Source: an uncultured Clostridia bacterium (GTDB lineage Bacteria; Bacillota; Clostridia; Christensenellales; Aristaeellaceae). From it: a DNA stretch of 64,000 nt. Location of the stretch: contig CAKUKM010000001.1 in assembly GCA_934663595.1 (NCBI GenBank), positions 1-64,000 on the forward strand, in the 5' to 3' direction. Under the pieces are notes generated by a model that had not been told where the DNA came from, did not search any database, and saw only the letters and a list, made by a program, of their open reading frames with translations. Positions 16,525 through 24,794 of this stretch are shown one piece after another. Both the position numbers and the translations under genes were made by a program. Numbering within the stretch: the stretch's first letter is position 1; the number at the start of each line of letters is the position of its first letter.

Positions 16525-16803
16525 ATGCTGAAAAAGCGCAAAATCCCCATGCGGATGTGCGTGGGCTGCAGAGAAATGAAGCCGAAGATGGAGCTGACGC
16601 GCGTGGTCAAGCCTCAGGAGGGCGATTGCGCGATCGACTTTACCGGCAAAGCGCCCGGGCGCGGCGCCTATGTGTGCAAAAGCGCGGAATGCCTGAAAAA
16701 GGCGCAGAAGACGCGCGCGCTGGAACGCGCATTGGACGCAAAGATCGAAGAAAACGTCTTCGAGCAGCTCGCCCTTCAGCTTGAGCAGGGGCAGAATTCA
16801 TGA
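16525..16803 (+). CDS. rnpM: YlxR/RnpM family RNA-binding protein (DUF448)
   Basis: A 92-residue basic protein of the YlxR family. The signature is complete: RMCVGCREMKPKMELTRVV at the N-terminus and GKAPGRGAYVCKSAECL in the middle. The Bacillus homologue binds RNase P RNA and modulates its activity, hence the symbol RnpM. It starts 2 nt after nusA and overlaps the next gene by 4 nt, so it is translationally coupled in the operon. Confidence 0.9.
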   Translation: MLKKRKIPMRMCVGCREMKPKMELTRVVKPQEGDCAIDFTGKAPGRGAYVCKSAECLKKAQKTRALERALDAKIEENVFEQLALQLEQGQNS

Positions 16804-17108
16804 ATCGCGCGATGGGCATGCTCGGCCTGTGCGCGCGGGCGGGCAAGCTCGTATCGGGGGAAAAGGCGTGCATTCAGGCGATCCGCGCCGGAACCGCGCG
16901 CTTCGTGCTGCTGGACGGCGGCGCGATGAAGAATACCGAAAAGTCCGTGACCGACGCGTGCGCGTATCGCAGCGTGCCGCTCGTTCGAACGGCGGCGTTT
17001 GCGCTGGGCGATGCGATCGGCAAGCCGGGGCGCATGGTCGCGGCGGTGACGGATCCGGGATTTGCCGAAAGAATGATCCAGCTTACCAACATTCAAGTGA
17101 GCGACTAA
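16800..17108 (+). CDS. YlxQ-type L7Ae-family ribosomal/RNA-binding protein
   Basis: A 102-residue member of the L7Ae/L30e/S12e/Gadd45 family, which binds kink-turn RNA. The conserved opening GLCARAGKLVSGEKA and the central FVLLDGGAMKNTEK are typical of YlxQ. The ATG overlaps the stop of rnpM. The position between rnpM and infB is strongly conserved in Firmicutes. The precise RNA target is unknown. Confidence 0.88.
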   Translation: MNRAMGMLGLCARAGKLVSGEKACIQAIRAGTARFVLLDGGAMKNTEKSVTDACAYRSVPLVRTAAFALGDAIGKPGRMVAAVTDPGFAERMIQLTNIQVSD

Positions 17109-17135
17109 GTCTACTATCGGGGGTGCATTGAGGGA

Positions 17136-19853
17136 ATGACCAAAGTCAGGGTTCAGGATGCAGCGAAGGAATTGAGCTCGAACGCCGTTCGCGCGCTCGA
17201 AAACATGACCCGTCTGCGCAAGCAGTCGCAGGGAGCGCTCGAGTCGCTCCGCAAAATTTCGGACGGTTTTGTCCGCGAGGAAAAAGAGCGTCAGGAACGC
17301 GAGAAGAAGGAAGCGCTCAGCCGTGAATACGAGCAGAACGCTCAGTTCATGACCGCCTATTCCAGCGAGCAGGTGCCGGAGGTTCCGGCGTCCGAGCCCG
17401 CCAAGACTGCACCCGAAGAGACCAAGGCTCCGGAACCGGCTGCGGCTCCGGAACCGGAAAAGCCCGCGGAAAAGGTGGAAACGCCCGTCGAACCCGCGCG
17501 CCCCGCTGCGAAGAATGTCGATCGCGCGCCGCAGACCGCCCGTCCGCAGCCCGGTCAGCGCCCGTACGGCCGTCCGGTACAGCCCGGCCAGCAGGGAGCG
17601 GCTCAACCCGGTCAGCGTCCGTATGGGCGCCCGGTACAGCCTGGTCAGCAGGGAGCGACTCCGGGTCAGCGCCCGTATGGCCGCCCGGTACAGCCTGGTC
17701 AGCAGGGAGCGGCACAGCCCGGTCAGCGCCCGTATGGTCGCCCGGCACAGCCCGGCCAGCAGGGAGCGGCTCCGGGTCAGCGCCCGTATGGCCGTCCGGC
17801 ACAGCCCGGTCAGCAGGGCCAGCGCCCCGGCGGATATGGCGCGGGCAGCGGTCGTCCCGGCGGAATGGGCCGCAGCAAGATGCCCGATCTCGCGCCGGCG
17901 GTCGAAAAGGAGCGCGTCTCCAATTACGATCCGAATAAGAAGCAGTACGTGCGTCAGAACGATCCGGAGCGCGCTGCGGCGAAGAACAACCGCCGCAGAG
18001 ACACCGGCGCGTCCATGGGCGGCTACGATGATGATTTCGTGCGCGGCAAGAAGAAGAAGAAGGTCGCGCAGCAGAAGGCGGTTATTGAGCCGATCAAGAT
18101 CGAAAAGGCCGTCATGACGGCGGAGATGATCACCGTTCGCGACCTGTCCGAGCGCATCGGCAAGCCGGCCAGCGAGATCATCAAGAAGCTGATGATGATC
18201 GGCATCATTGCGACGATCAACAACGAGCTGGACTTCGAAACGGCGAATCTCGTCGCTTCCGAGTTCGGCGTTGAGCTGGAGCTCAAGCTCCACGAAACGG
18301 CGGAGGACGCGCTCGAGAAGGAAGACGTGACCGACGCGGACGAGGATCTGATTCACCGCCCGCCGGTCGTGACCATCATGGGCCACGTCGACCACGGCAA
18401 GACCTCGCTGCTCGACTATATCCGCAAGACGCGCGTGACCGCCGGCGAAGCGGGCGGCATCACCCAGCATATCGGCGCATATACGGTCAATTTGAAGGGC
18501 CAGCAGATTACGTTCCTCGATACCCCGGGCCATGAGGCGTTCACCTCCATGCGCATGCGCGGCGCGCAGGCCACGGATATCGCCGTCCTCGTCGTCGCGG
18601 CGGACGACGGCGTAATGCCCCAGACCATCGAGGCCATCAGCCACGCCAAGTCCGCGGGCGTGCAGATCATCGTCGCCATCAACAAGATCGACAAGGTCGG
18701 CGCGAACATCGAGCGCATCAAGCAGCAGCTGACCGAGTACGAGCTCGTCTGCGAGGAGTGGGGCGGCGACACGATCATGGTGCCCGTTTCGGCCGTCACC
18801 GGCGAGGGCGTGGAGCAGCTGCTGGAGATGATCCTGCTGGTGGCCGAGGTTCAGGATTACAAGGCGAATCCGAACCGCAAGGCGCGCGGCATCATCATCG
18901 AGGCGCGTCTGGACAAGGGCCGCGGCCCGGTTGCGACCGTGCTGGTCAAGAACGGCACGCTGAAGGTCGGCGATACGATCGTCGCGGGCATGGCCTACGG
19001 CCGCGTGCGCGCAATGACCAACGATCGCGGCGAGCGCGTGAAGAGCGCGGGCCCGTCCGATCCGGTCGAGGTCATAGGATTTAACGACGTTCCCGAAGCG
19101 GGCGATACGATTTCCGCGGTGGACGACGACAAGCTGTCCCGCCAGGTCGCCGAGGAGCGCAAGGACAAGATGCGCGCGGCGCTGATCAAGGAGCAGCAGA
19201 AGACCACACTGGACGACCTGTTCAGCCAGATTTCCGCCGGCCAGATCAAGGACCTGAACATCATCATCAAGGCGGATGTGCAGGGCTCGGTCGAGGCGGT
19301 GCGCCAGTCGCTCGAAAAGCTGTCGAACGACGAGGTGCGCGTGCGCACGATCCACGGCGGCGTCGGTGCGATTACCGAATCGGACGTCATGCTGGCCTCC
19401 ACGTCGAACGCCATCATCATCGGCTTCAACGTCCGCCCCGACGCGAATGCGCGCGATATGGCGGAGCGCGAGAAGATCGATGTGCGCCTCTATCGCGTCA
19501 TCTATCAGGCGATTGAGGATGTGCAGAACGCGATGAAGGGCCTGCTGGCGCCGAAATTCAAGGAAGTGCTGCTCGGCCATGCGACCGTTCGCCAGACCTT
19601 CCGCGTATCCGGCGTGGGCACGATCGCGGGCTCGTATGTCACCGACGGCAAGATCCTGCGCAATGCGCAGATTCGCCTGCTGCGCGATAACGTGGTCATT
19701 CACGAGGGCAAGATCGATTCTCTGAAGCGCTTCAAGGACGATGCGAAGGAAGTCGCCACCGGCTACGAGTGCGGCATTGGCATCGCGGGCTACAATGACA
19801 TCAAGGAAAACGACGTCATCGAGTGCTTCGAGATGGAAGAAATTCAGCAATAA
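17136..19853 (+). CDS. infB: Translation initiation factor IF-2
   Basis: GTPase that brings initiator tRNA to the 30S subunit. The 905 residues contain a basic N-terminal region, a low-complexity linker, and an IF2_N segment (TVRDLSERIGKPASEIIKKL). The G domain starts at about residue 415 with GHVDHGKTSL, DTPGHEAF and NKID. Domains II, III (DVQGSVEAVRQSLEKL) and IV, which binds fMet-tRNA, follow. The linker at residues about 137-230 is made of near-identical 17-18-residue Gly/Pro/Gln/Arg repeats, described separately. It begins 27 nt after ylxQ with GGGGTG upstream of the ATG. The long antisense open frame opposite it is a codon-bias shadow. Confidence 0.97.
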   Translation: MTKVRVQDAAKELSSNAVRALENMTRLRKQSQGALESLRKISDGFVREEKERQEREKKEALSREYEQNAQFMTAYSSEQVPEVPASEPAKTAPEETKAPEPAAAPEPEKPAEKVETPVEPARPAAKNVDRAPQTARPQPGQRPYGRPVQPGQQGAAQPGQRPYGRPVQPGQQGATPGQRPYGRPVQPGQQGAAQPGQRPYGRPAQPGQQGAAPGQRPYGRPAQPGQQGQRPGGYGAGSGRPGGMGRSKMPDLAPAVEKERVSNYDPNKKQYVRQNDPERAAAKNNRRRDTGASMGGYDDDFVRGKKKKKVAQQKAVIEPIKIEKAVMTAEMITVRDLSERIGKPASEIIKKLMMIGIIATINNELDFETANLVASEFGVELELKLHETAEDALEKEDVTDADEDLIHRPPVVTIMGHVDHGKTSLLDYIRKTRVTAGEAGGITQHIGAYTVNLKGQQITFLDTPGHEAFTSMRMRGAQATDIAVLVVAADDGVMPQTIEAISHAKSAGVQIIVAINKIDKVGANIERIKQQLTEYELVCEEWGGDTIMVPVSAVTGEGVEQLLEMILLVAEVQDYKANPNRKARGIIIEARLDKGRGPVATVLVKNGTLKVGDTIVAGMAYGRVRAMTNDRGERVKSAGPSDPVEVIGFNDVPEAGDTISAVDDDKLSRQVAEERKDKMRAALIKEQQKTTLDDLFSQISAGQIKDLNIIIKADVQGSVEAVRQSLEKLSNDEVRVRTIHGGVGAITESDVMLASTSNAIIIGFNVRPDANARDMAEREKIDVRLYRVIYQAIEDVQNAMKGLLAPKFKEVLLGHATVRQTFRVSGVGTIAGSYVTDGKILRNAQIRLLRDNVVIHEGKIDSLKRFKDDAKEVATGYECGIGIAGYNDIKENDVIECFEMEEIQQ
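17544..17830 (+). repeat. Tandem repeats in the IF-2 linker
   Basis: Five or more units of about 51-54 bp encode variants of PGQRPYGRPVQPGQQGA. The third positions differ between copies, so the repeat is maintained at protein level as well as by recent duplication. Confidence 0.9.
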
Positions 19854-19868
19854 TTGAAATGAAAAGGG

Positions 19869-19899
19869 ATAACGGGCGTTTATAGCGAACGCCCGTTAT
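19869..19899 (+). promoter_or_regulatory. 12-bp intercistronic stem-loop between infB and rbfA
   Basis: A perfect 12-bp stem (19869-19880 with 19888-19899) with a 7-nt loop lacks a T run. It is more likely an RNA processing or stability element, or a partial terminator, than a full terminator. Confidence 0.7.
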
Positions 19900-19915
19900 T
19901 TGGCAGGAGGAAAAT

Positions 19916-20269
19916 ATGGCGTCATTTGATCGGGTAGATCGAATCTCTCCGGAGGTTCAAAGGGCGATTGATTCCATCATTCGCGACGAGCTGAACGACC
20001 CGCGCATCGGCGGAACGTGGTCGATCGTGCGCTGTGAGGTTACGCGCGATCTGCGGTATTGCAAGGTGCGCATTTCGATTCTGGAGGAGGACAAGCGAAA
20101 CGGCATGATGGCGGCGCTGAAAAATGCCGCAGGCTTCGTGCGCCGCGAGCTGGGCCGCCGCGTGGATCTGCGCTATGTCCCGGAGATTCTGTTTGAACTG
20201 GACACGAATATCGAGTATGCGGCGAAGATCGATCGCATTCTCAAGGAGACGGATCACCATGCCGAATAG
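19916..20269 (+). CDS. rbfA: Ribosome-binding factor A
   Basis: Small KH-type protein needed for late 30S maturation and cold adaptation. The 117 residues show the family pattern: RVDRISPEVQRAIDSII at the start, DPRIGGTWSIVRCEVTRDLR and the C-terminal PEILFELDTNIEYAAKIDRIL. CAGGAGG lies 5 nt before the ATG. It overlaps nrnA by 11 nt. Confidence 0.94.
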   Translation: MASFDRVDRISPEVQRAIDSIIRDELNDPRIGGTWSIVRCEVTRDLRYCKVRISILEEDKRNGMMAALKNAAGFVRRELGRRVDLRYVPEILFELDTNIEYAAKIDRILKETDHHAE

Positions 20270-21236
20270 GGCGACGATTGCCGAAATTGCGAACTGGCTG
20301 AAGGCGCGCGATGATTTTGCGCTGTTCGGCCATGTTTCGCCGGACGGGGACGCGGCGGGCTCGTGCATTGCGACGGCGCTGATGCTGAATGCGCTGGGCA
20401 AGCGCGCGTTTGTCGTGCTGCCGGGCGGATTGCCGGGCATGTATTCCAGCTTTGATTGCTCGGTAAATCTCGTAAAAGCGGGCGAAAAAACGCCGTTTGC
20501 GCCGAAAACCGCGATTTCGATCGACGTTTCGGAGCGCGCGCGCCTCGGCGATGGCGAAGCGCTGTTTGCATCCTGCGCGGAAAGCGCGATGCTCGACCAC
20601 CACGCGACCAATCCCGGATTTGGCGACGTTTATTTCATCGATGCAGAGGCGGCGGCGTGCGGCGAAATCATCGTAAAGCTGATTGAGGCGGCGGGCTGCA
20701 CGCTCACGCGCGAAATGGCGCAGTGGCTGTTTATCGCGATTTCGACGGACAGCGGCCATTTCAGCTTTTCCAATACGCGCCCGGAGACGCTGGTGGCAGC
20801 GGCGAAAACGCTGAAAGCCGGCGTCGACGTATCCAAAATCACAGAAAAGCTCTATCGCTCGCGCACGAGGGCGCGCACGCAGCTGCTCGGCGTCGTGCTG
20901 TCGGGCCTTCAGACCAGCGCGGACGGGCGCCTGGCCTGGGCGAAGCTGACGCGCGCGATGCTGGAGACGACCGGCGCGCGCCGCGAGGACGCAGAGGGCA
21001 TTGTCAATTACCTGAACGAGATCGGCGGCGTGGAATTCGCCTGTCTCGCCGAGGAACGCGAGGGCGGCACGAAGTTTTCGCTGCGCGCGAAGGGCGAGCT
21101 CGACGTGGCGAAGCAGGTGGCGATTCCATTCGGCGGCGGCGGACATGCGAAGGCGGCCGGCTGCACGCTCGAGCTTCCGATCGATTCGGCGCTCGAAAGC
21201 GTGCTCAAACAGGCGGAAAAAGCGCTGAATGCATAA
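20259..21236 (+). CDS. nrnA: DHH/DHHA1 phosphoesterase, NrnA-type
   Basis: Bifunctional oligoribonuclease and pAp-phosphatase class enzyme that degrades nanoRNA in the cytoplasm. Metal-binding motifs of the DHH domain are present: GHVSPDGDAAGS (motif I), SIDVSE (II), LDHHATN (III, the DHH) and STDSGHFSFSN (IV). The C-terminal DHHA1 domain ends with the substrate-binding GGGGHAKAAG. At 325 residues it is of normal length. AAGGAGA precedes the ATG at 20259, which lies inside the end of rbfA. The gene order rbfA-nrnA-truB-ribF matches many Firmicutes. Confidence 0.92.
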   Translation: MPNRATIAEIANWLKARDDFALFGHVSPDGDAAGSCIATALMLNALGKRAFVVLPGGLPGMYSSFDCSVNLVKAGEKTPFAPKTAISIDVSERARLGDGEALFASCAESAMLDHHATNPGFGDVYFIDAEAAACGEIIVKLIEAAGCTLTREMAQWLFIAISTDSGHFSFSNTRPETLVAAAKTLKAGVDVSKITEKLYRSRTRARTQLLGVVLSGLQTSADGRLAWAKLTRAMLETTGARREDAEGIVNYLNEIGGVEFACLAEEREGGTKFSLRAKGELDVAKQVAIPFGGGGHAKAAGCTLELPIDSALESVLKQAEKALNA

Positions 21237-21241
21237 AACAG

Positions 21242-21265
21242 GAGCGGCGAACAGCCGCTCTTTTT
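21242..21265 (+). terminator. Intrinsic terminator between nrnA and truB
   Basis: A 7-bp GC-rich stem (21242-21248 with 21254-21260), loop GAACA, and five T residues. It would stop or reduce transcription into truB-ribF. Confidence 0.8.
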
Positions 21266-21302
21266 CGGAAAACACCATTCAAAAGGGAAACGGAATGATG
21301 AG

Positions 21303-22202
21303 ATGAACGGTTTTTTGATTGCGAATAAGCCCACCGGCGTGACCTCGTCCGATATCGTGGTGTTCGTGCGCCGGCGATTGCCGCGCGGAACGGCGATCGG
21401 CCACGGCGGAACGCTCGATCCGGAGGCGTCCGGCGTGCTTCCGCTGTGCATCGGCAAGGCGACGCGCCTGTTTGACTATATCATCGACAAAAAGAAGACC
21501 TACGTCGCGGAAATTCGCCTTGGCGAGACGACTGATACGCAGGACGCGACCGGCCAGGTGGTTGAAACGCGCGAGGTTTTGGCGGGCGAAAGCGAGCTGC
21601 GCGCGGTGCTGGGCCAGTTTGTCGGCACGATCGAGCAGATTCCGCCGATGTATTCGGCAATCAAGCGCGATGGCAAGCGCCTGTATCAGCTCGCGCGCAA
21701 GGGCGAAACGATCGAGGTGGAGCCGCGCAAATGCCGCGTGGACGGCATTCGCTATCTCGGAAGGAGCGCGGAGCACACCTATCGCATCGAGGTGCAGTGC
21801 GGCAAGGGCGTTTATATTCGCACGCTCTGCCACGATATCGGCCAGGCGCTCGGCTGCGGCGCGCATATGGCCTCGCTGGAGCGAACGAGCGCGGGCGTAT
21901 TTACGCTAGAAAACGCATTCACGCGCGAGCAGATTGCCGAAATGTGCGAGCAAAACGCGCTTGAATCGGCGCTGATCCCGATGGACGCGCCGCTGAATCA
22001 CTTAAAGGCCGTTCATGTCGGCGAAAACGCGCGCCATGCCGTGCGCAACGGCAATCCGCTGAAGCCGCAATGGCTCGATGTTCGGCCGGAGGCGGGGGAG
22101 ATCGTGCGCGTTTACCTCTCAGGGAAATTTGCGGGCATTGCGTGCGGCGAACTGGATGGCAGCGCGTGCTTTCGCGCCATGCTTCTGGAGGAAGAAAAAT
22201 GA
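21303..22202 (+). CDS. truB: tRNA pseudouridine(55) synthase
   Basis: Converts U55 of tRNA to pseudouridine. The catalytic Asp39 lies in GHGGTLDPEASGVLP. The KPTGVTSSD opening, the RLGETTDTQDATG segment and the thumb loop region are also present. The C-terminal part to residue 299 has a short PUA-like extension. The ATG at 21303 follows a moderate GGGAAACGGA. Its stop overlaps the start of ribF. Confidence 0.95.
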   Translation: MNGFLIANKPTGVTSSDIVVFVRRRLPRGTAIGHGGTLDPEASGVLPLCIGKATRLFDYIIDKKKTYVAEIRLGETTDTQDATGQVVETREVLAGESELRAVLGQFVGTIEQIPPMYSAIKRDGKRLYQLARKGETIEVEPRKCRVDGIRYLGRSAEHTYRIEVQCGKGVYIRTLCHDIGQALGCGAHMASLERTSAGVFTLENAFTREQIAEMCEQNALESALIPMDAPLNHLKAVHVGENARHAVRNGNPLKPQWLDVRPEAGEIVRVYLSGKFAGIACGELDGSACFRAMLLEEEK

Positions 22203-22753
22203 TCGTGCTGCATGCGGAATCGGAATTCAGCGGCGCGCGATCGGTGGTTGCGCTCGGCATGTTCGACGGCGTGCACATCGGCCACCAGCGGTTGATTCGC
22301 CGCACGGTTGCGCTGGCGCGGGAGCTGAACGCAAGCGCAATCGTCTGCACGTTCGACCGGCATCCGCTGTCGGTCATCGCGCCGGAAAGAGCGCCGGAGC
22401 CGGTGCTGCCGCTGGCGGAAAACCTTCAAAAATTTGAGCGGCTCGGCGCGGACTTCGCGATTGTGCGGCCGTTTACGCGCGAATTTGCGGCCATGCCGCC
22501 GGAAGAGTACATTCGCCTGCTGTGCGAAACGCTGCATGCGGTCGCGATCGTGGTTGGCGAAAATTATACTTTCGGAGATCACGGCCGCGGAAACGCGGAG
22601 CTGCTGCGCCGCCTCGCGCAGGAATGCGGCTATCGCGCCGAAATTATCCCGCCGGTAATGGTTGGCGAGCGCATGGCGTCGTCGACCTACATCCGCGAGC
22701 TCCGCCGCGAGGGCAAAAACCAGGAAGCGGAGAGATTGCTGAGAATTGAATAG
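22199..22753 (+). CDS. ribF: FAD synthetase domain protein RibF, lacking the riboflavin kinase domain
   Basis: Contains the nucleotidyltransferase that makes FAD from FMN. The nucleotide-binding motif GMFDGVHIGHQ is at residues 20-30, followed by FDRHPLSV and GENYTFGDHGRGN, and ends with SSTYIRELRREG. Bifunctional RibF proteins are about 300 residues and continue into a riboflavin kinase domain. This one stops at residue 184, exactly at the domain border. Whether it is a natural single-domain enzyme or a truncated gene is not clear; the next 250 bp do not encode a kinase domain. The start overlaps the truB stop. Confidence 0.88.
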   Translation: MIVLHAESEFSGARSVVALGMFDGVHIGHQRLIRRTVALARELNASAIVCTFDRHPLSVIAPERAPEPVLPLAENLQKFERLGADFAIVRPFTREFAAMPPEEYIRLLCETLHAVAIVVGENYTFGDHGRGNAELLRRLAQECGYRAEIIPPVMVGERMASSTYIRELRREGKNQEAERLLRIE

Positions 22754-22784
22754 AAATACATCCTGTTTGCGTCCGTGAGAGGCT

Positions 22785-23009
22785 ATGGCACGGAGAAGCA
22801 GATTGAGAAGCGCGATCGTAACCTCCTGCGATATCCAGACGGGAAAAACGGATCTGCCGCTTCGCTTAAACGGCACGGCGATTTCGCACGTTTACTTTGA
22901 AGGCCTGACGAATCGAGCCAAACGGCCTCATCTTTCGGTTGGCTGCGAGGACGGCTCGCGCATCGAGCTGGACTTTGGCGGAATGGGATTTGCGAAACCT
23001 GAAATATAG
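22785..23009 (+). CDS. Small hypothetical protein
   Basis: A 74-residue open frame with codon usage like neighbouring genes and no recognised family. It has a basic N-terminus (MARRSRLRSA), then a beta-like stretch with one Cys at position 15 and a second Cys in VGCEDGSRIELDFGG. There is no signal peptide or membrane helix. The only start is the ATG at 22785, whose AGAGG is just 2 nt away. A TGA lies two codons upstream in frame, so the start signal is poor. It fills the gap between ribF and the isomerase and could be a small regulator or a remnant. Confidence 0.45.
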   Translation: MARRSRLRSAIVTSCDIQTGKTDLPLRLNGTAISHVYFEGLTNRAKRPHLSVGCEDGSRIELDFGGMGFAKPEI

Positions 23010-23011
23010 AA

Positions 23012-23040
23012 TTGCTTTATGGCCTCCATTGTGTTATAAT
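23012..23040 (+). promoter_or_regulatory. Promoter of the RpiB-like isomerase gene
   Basis: TTGCTT (23012-23017), 17 bp, TATAAT (23035-23040). Confidence 0.7.
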
Positions 23041-23074
23041 AAACGCAACAAATTAACAATTTGGAGGCGACAGT

Positions 23075-23671
23075 ATGAAGACGATCAAGGACAAGCAGTT
23101 GCTCGTGGGCGCGGATTTCGCGGGTTATCCGCTGAAGGAGGCCGTTTGCGCGCATCTTCGCGCGAAGGGCTGGACGATTACGGACGTGGGCGTGACGGAT
23201 CCGAGCGTTGAGGATACCGAAAATATGTTCCATCGCATCGGCCTGCGCGTGGGCGCGCTGATTGCGGAGCGCGAATTTGAGCGCGCGCTGGTGTTCTGCG
23301 GAACGGGCATGGGCATTCACATTGCGGCCAGCAAGTGTCCGCACGTGCATGCGGGCGTGGTGGAATCGGTGCCGGCGGCGCTGCGCGCGATTACCGGAAA
23401 CGGCGTGAACGTGCTGGCGATGGGCGCGTTTTATGTCGCGCCGCAGATGGGCTGCGACATTGCGGACGCGTATCTGAACGCCGAGCTCGGCAGCGGCTAT
23501 GAATGGTGGAAGAATTTTTATGAATTCCACAAGCTGGCGATCGACGAGCTGGAGGCATTCGACTATGAAACCTACAAGAAAAACGGCTTCAAGGTCGAGC
23601 ATCTGGGCGATTATCCGCTTTCGCTGGAAACGAAGGACGATCTCCGCTTCCAGCTGAGGGGAGACGAATAA
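23075..23671 (+). CDS. RpiB/LacA/LacB-family sugar-phosphate isomerase
   Basis: An aldose-ketose isomerase acting on a 5- or 6-carbon sugar phosphate. The first 140 residues have the family pattern: LLVGADFAGYPLKEAV with the conserved Asp and Lys, a VLVFCGTGMGIHIAASK-like active-site stretch containing the catalytic Cys, then GNGVNVLAMGA. The last 55 residues are an unusual extension (YEWWKNFYEFHKLA onward), giving 198 residues instead of about 150. TTTGGAGGCG precedes the ATG. Neighbours do not define the substrate; ribose-5-phosphate, galactose-6-phosphate or another sugar are possible. Confidence 0.85.
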   Translation: MKTIKDKQLLVGADFAGYPLKEAVCAHLRAKGWTITDVGVTDPSVEDTENMFHRIGLRVGALIAEREFERALVFCGTGMGIHIAASKCPHVHAGVVESVPAALRAITGNGVNVLAMGAFYVAPQMGCDIADAYLNAELGSGYEWWKNFYEFHKLAIDELEAFDYETYKKNGFKVEHLGDYPLSLETKDDLRFQLRGDE

Positions 23672-23677
23672 GAGAAG

Positions 23678-24277
23678 ATGGATCGGCGCGGAAGAATCCG
23701 ATCGAAGCTCTCCGGAAGACAGATCCCGAAGGCGGCGCATATGCTGCTTTCGGGATTTGCAATTTGCTTTCCGGCAATATTCGCGGCGATGCTTGGCGAG
23801 ACGGAAGGCTGCATTGCCGGCTTTTTCCTGTTTGCGGGGCTGCTGCTGTGCGCCATGCTTGCGGAGAATCGGATTGTATTCGAATTTCGGCAGGAGAAAT
23901 ACGTCGCGCTGAACGGCTGCGGCCTGAAAAAGCGCGCCGTTGCACTCGACAGCATAAGGGCGCTGGCCGTCGTTGCGGCGGCATGGAACGGGCCGGGATA
24001 CAATCGCGGGCTGAGCTATTGCGATACGACGGGAAGAAGGCGGCCTTATCCGCAGCTGCTTTTGTATACGGATCGCGATAATGTCGAATGGCAGGGCGGC
24101 AATATGTGCCCATACAGCGGCTGCGCGGGCGATTTTATACTGGTCGGGGGCAATCTCGAGGTGTTCCGAAGCATCGTGGATGGAACGAAATGCAATATAT
24201 ATGTGGATAAAGCGGCCGCCGAAGGGCTGACGCTGCCGGAAGGGCGCGTTTGGGAATTGCGCGCGAATGAAGGGTGA
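23678..24277 (+). CDS. Hypothetical membrane protein
   Basis: A 199-residue protein with two hydrophobic helices at about residues 20-40 and 44-62. A soluble domain of about 130 residues follows, starting ENRIVFEFRQEKYVALNGCG. The layout resembles small bacterial proteins with a PH-like domain after two helices, but no motif proves this. Five cysteines lie in the soluble part, including a MCPYSGCAGD segment. It starts 6 nt after the isomerase stop. The acetyltransferase frame begins immediately after its TGA. Confidence 0.6.
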   Translation: MDRRGRIRSKLSGRQIPKAAHMLLSGFAICFPAIFAAMLGETEGCIAGFFLFAGLLLCAMLAENRIVFEFRQEKYVALNGCGLKKRAVALDSIRALAVVAAAWNGPGYNRGLSYCDTTGRRRPYPQLLLYTDRDNVEWQGGNMCPYSGCAGDFILVGGNLEVFRSIVDGTKCNIYVDKAAAEGLTLPEGRVWELRANEG

Positions 24278-24762
24278 ATGAATAACATGCTTGAATGGAA
24301 AAGAATCGAATCCGAGGGCGACTTTGCGGCGTTTTCCCGGCTTGTGTTCAATGAGCGGTCATGCAAATGGACATGGGCCGAGCGTTCACGCCGGAGGAAG
24401 CGGAGGGCTATTTTGCATTTCTGCTCCGCTACAACCGCGAAAATCCGGATTCGGGAATGTATATGGTCTTTGACGGCGGCACATTTCTCGGCGTGGGCGC
24501 GCTGTTCGTTCGTCCGGAGGGCGCGGAGGTGGAGTACATGCTGCTGCCTGAATATTGGAATCGCGGCTATGCGACGAAAATCGTGGGCGAGCTGCTGCGA
24601 ATTGCGCGGAAAATCCCCGAATTGCATCAGATTCGCGCAATGATGGATCCACAAAACGCCGCGTCGAAGCGCGTGCTGATCAAAAACGGCTTCAAGCGCG
24701 AGAAAACCGTCCACATCGACGAAGATGACAGCGACGCGGAGGTTTATTGCATTCAATGGTAA
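24278..24762 (+). pseudogene. GNAT-family acetyltransferase with a frameshift
   Basis: Two overlapping frames together make one GNAT N-acetyltransferase. The first (from ATG 24278) gives MNNMLEWKRIESEGDFAAFS and continues to about NER near 24357. The second, one base out of phase, continues as MQMDMGRAFTPEEAEGYF and runs to 24762. The second part holds the acetyl-CoA signature (PEYWNRGYATKIVGELL) and the usual NAASKRVLIKNGF. A single missing base near CGGTC at 24356-24361 would explain it. It may be a true mutation or a sequencing error in a short G run. Without the shift, the protein would be about 160 residues and of the RimJ/RimL type. Confidence 0.75.
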
Positions 24763-24794
24763 AAAGCAGGGCGTTCCACGCGAATGCCCTGCTT

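Noticed and set aside
17544..17830. CRISPR-like array
   Set aside because: The repeats are in frame, contiguous, without unique spacers, and code for the IF-2 linker.
16776..19850. Antisense open frame of 1024 codons opposite infB
   Set aside because: Its translation is low-complexity and Arg/Leu/His-rich, it has no ribosome binding site, and it exactly shadows IF-2. High GC and regular codon use explain it.
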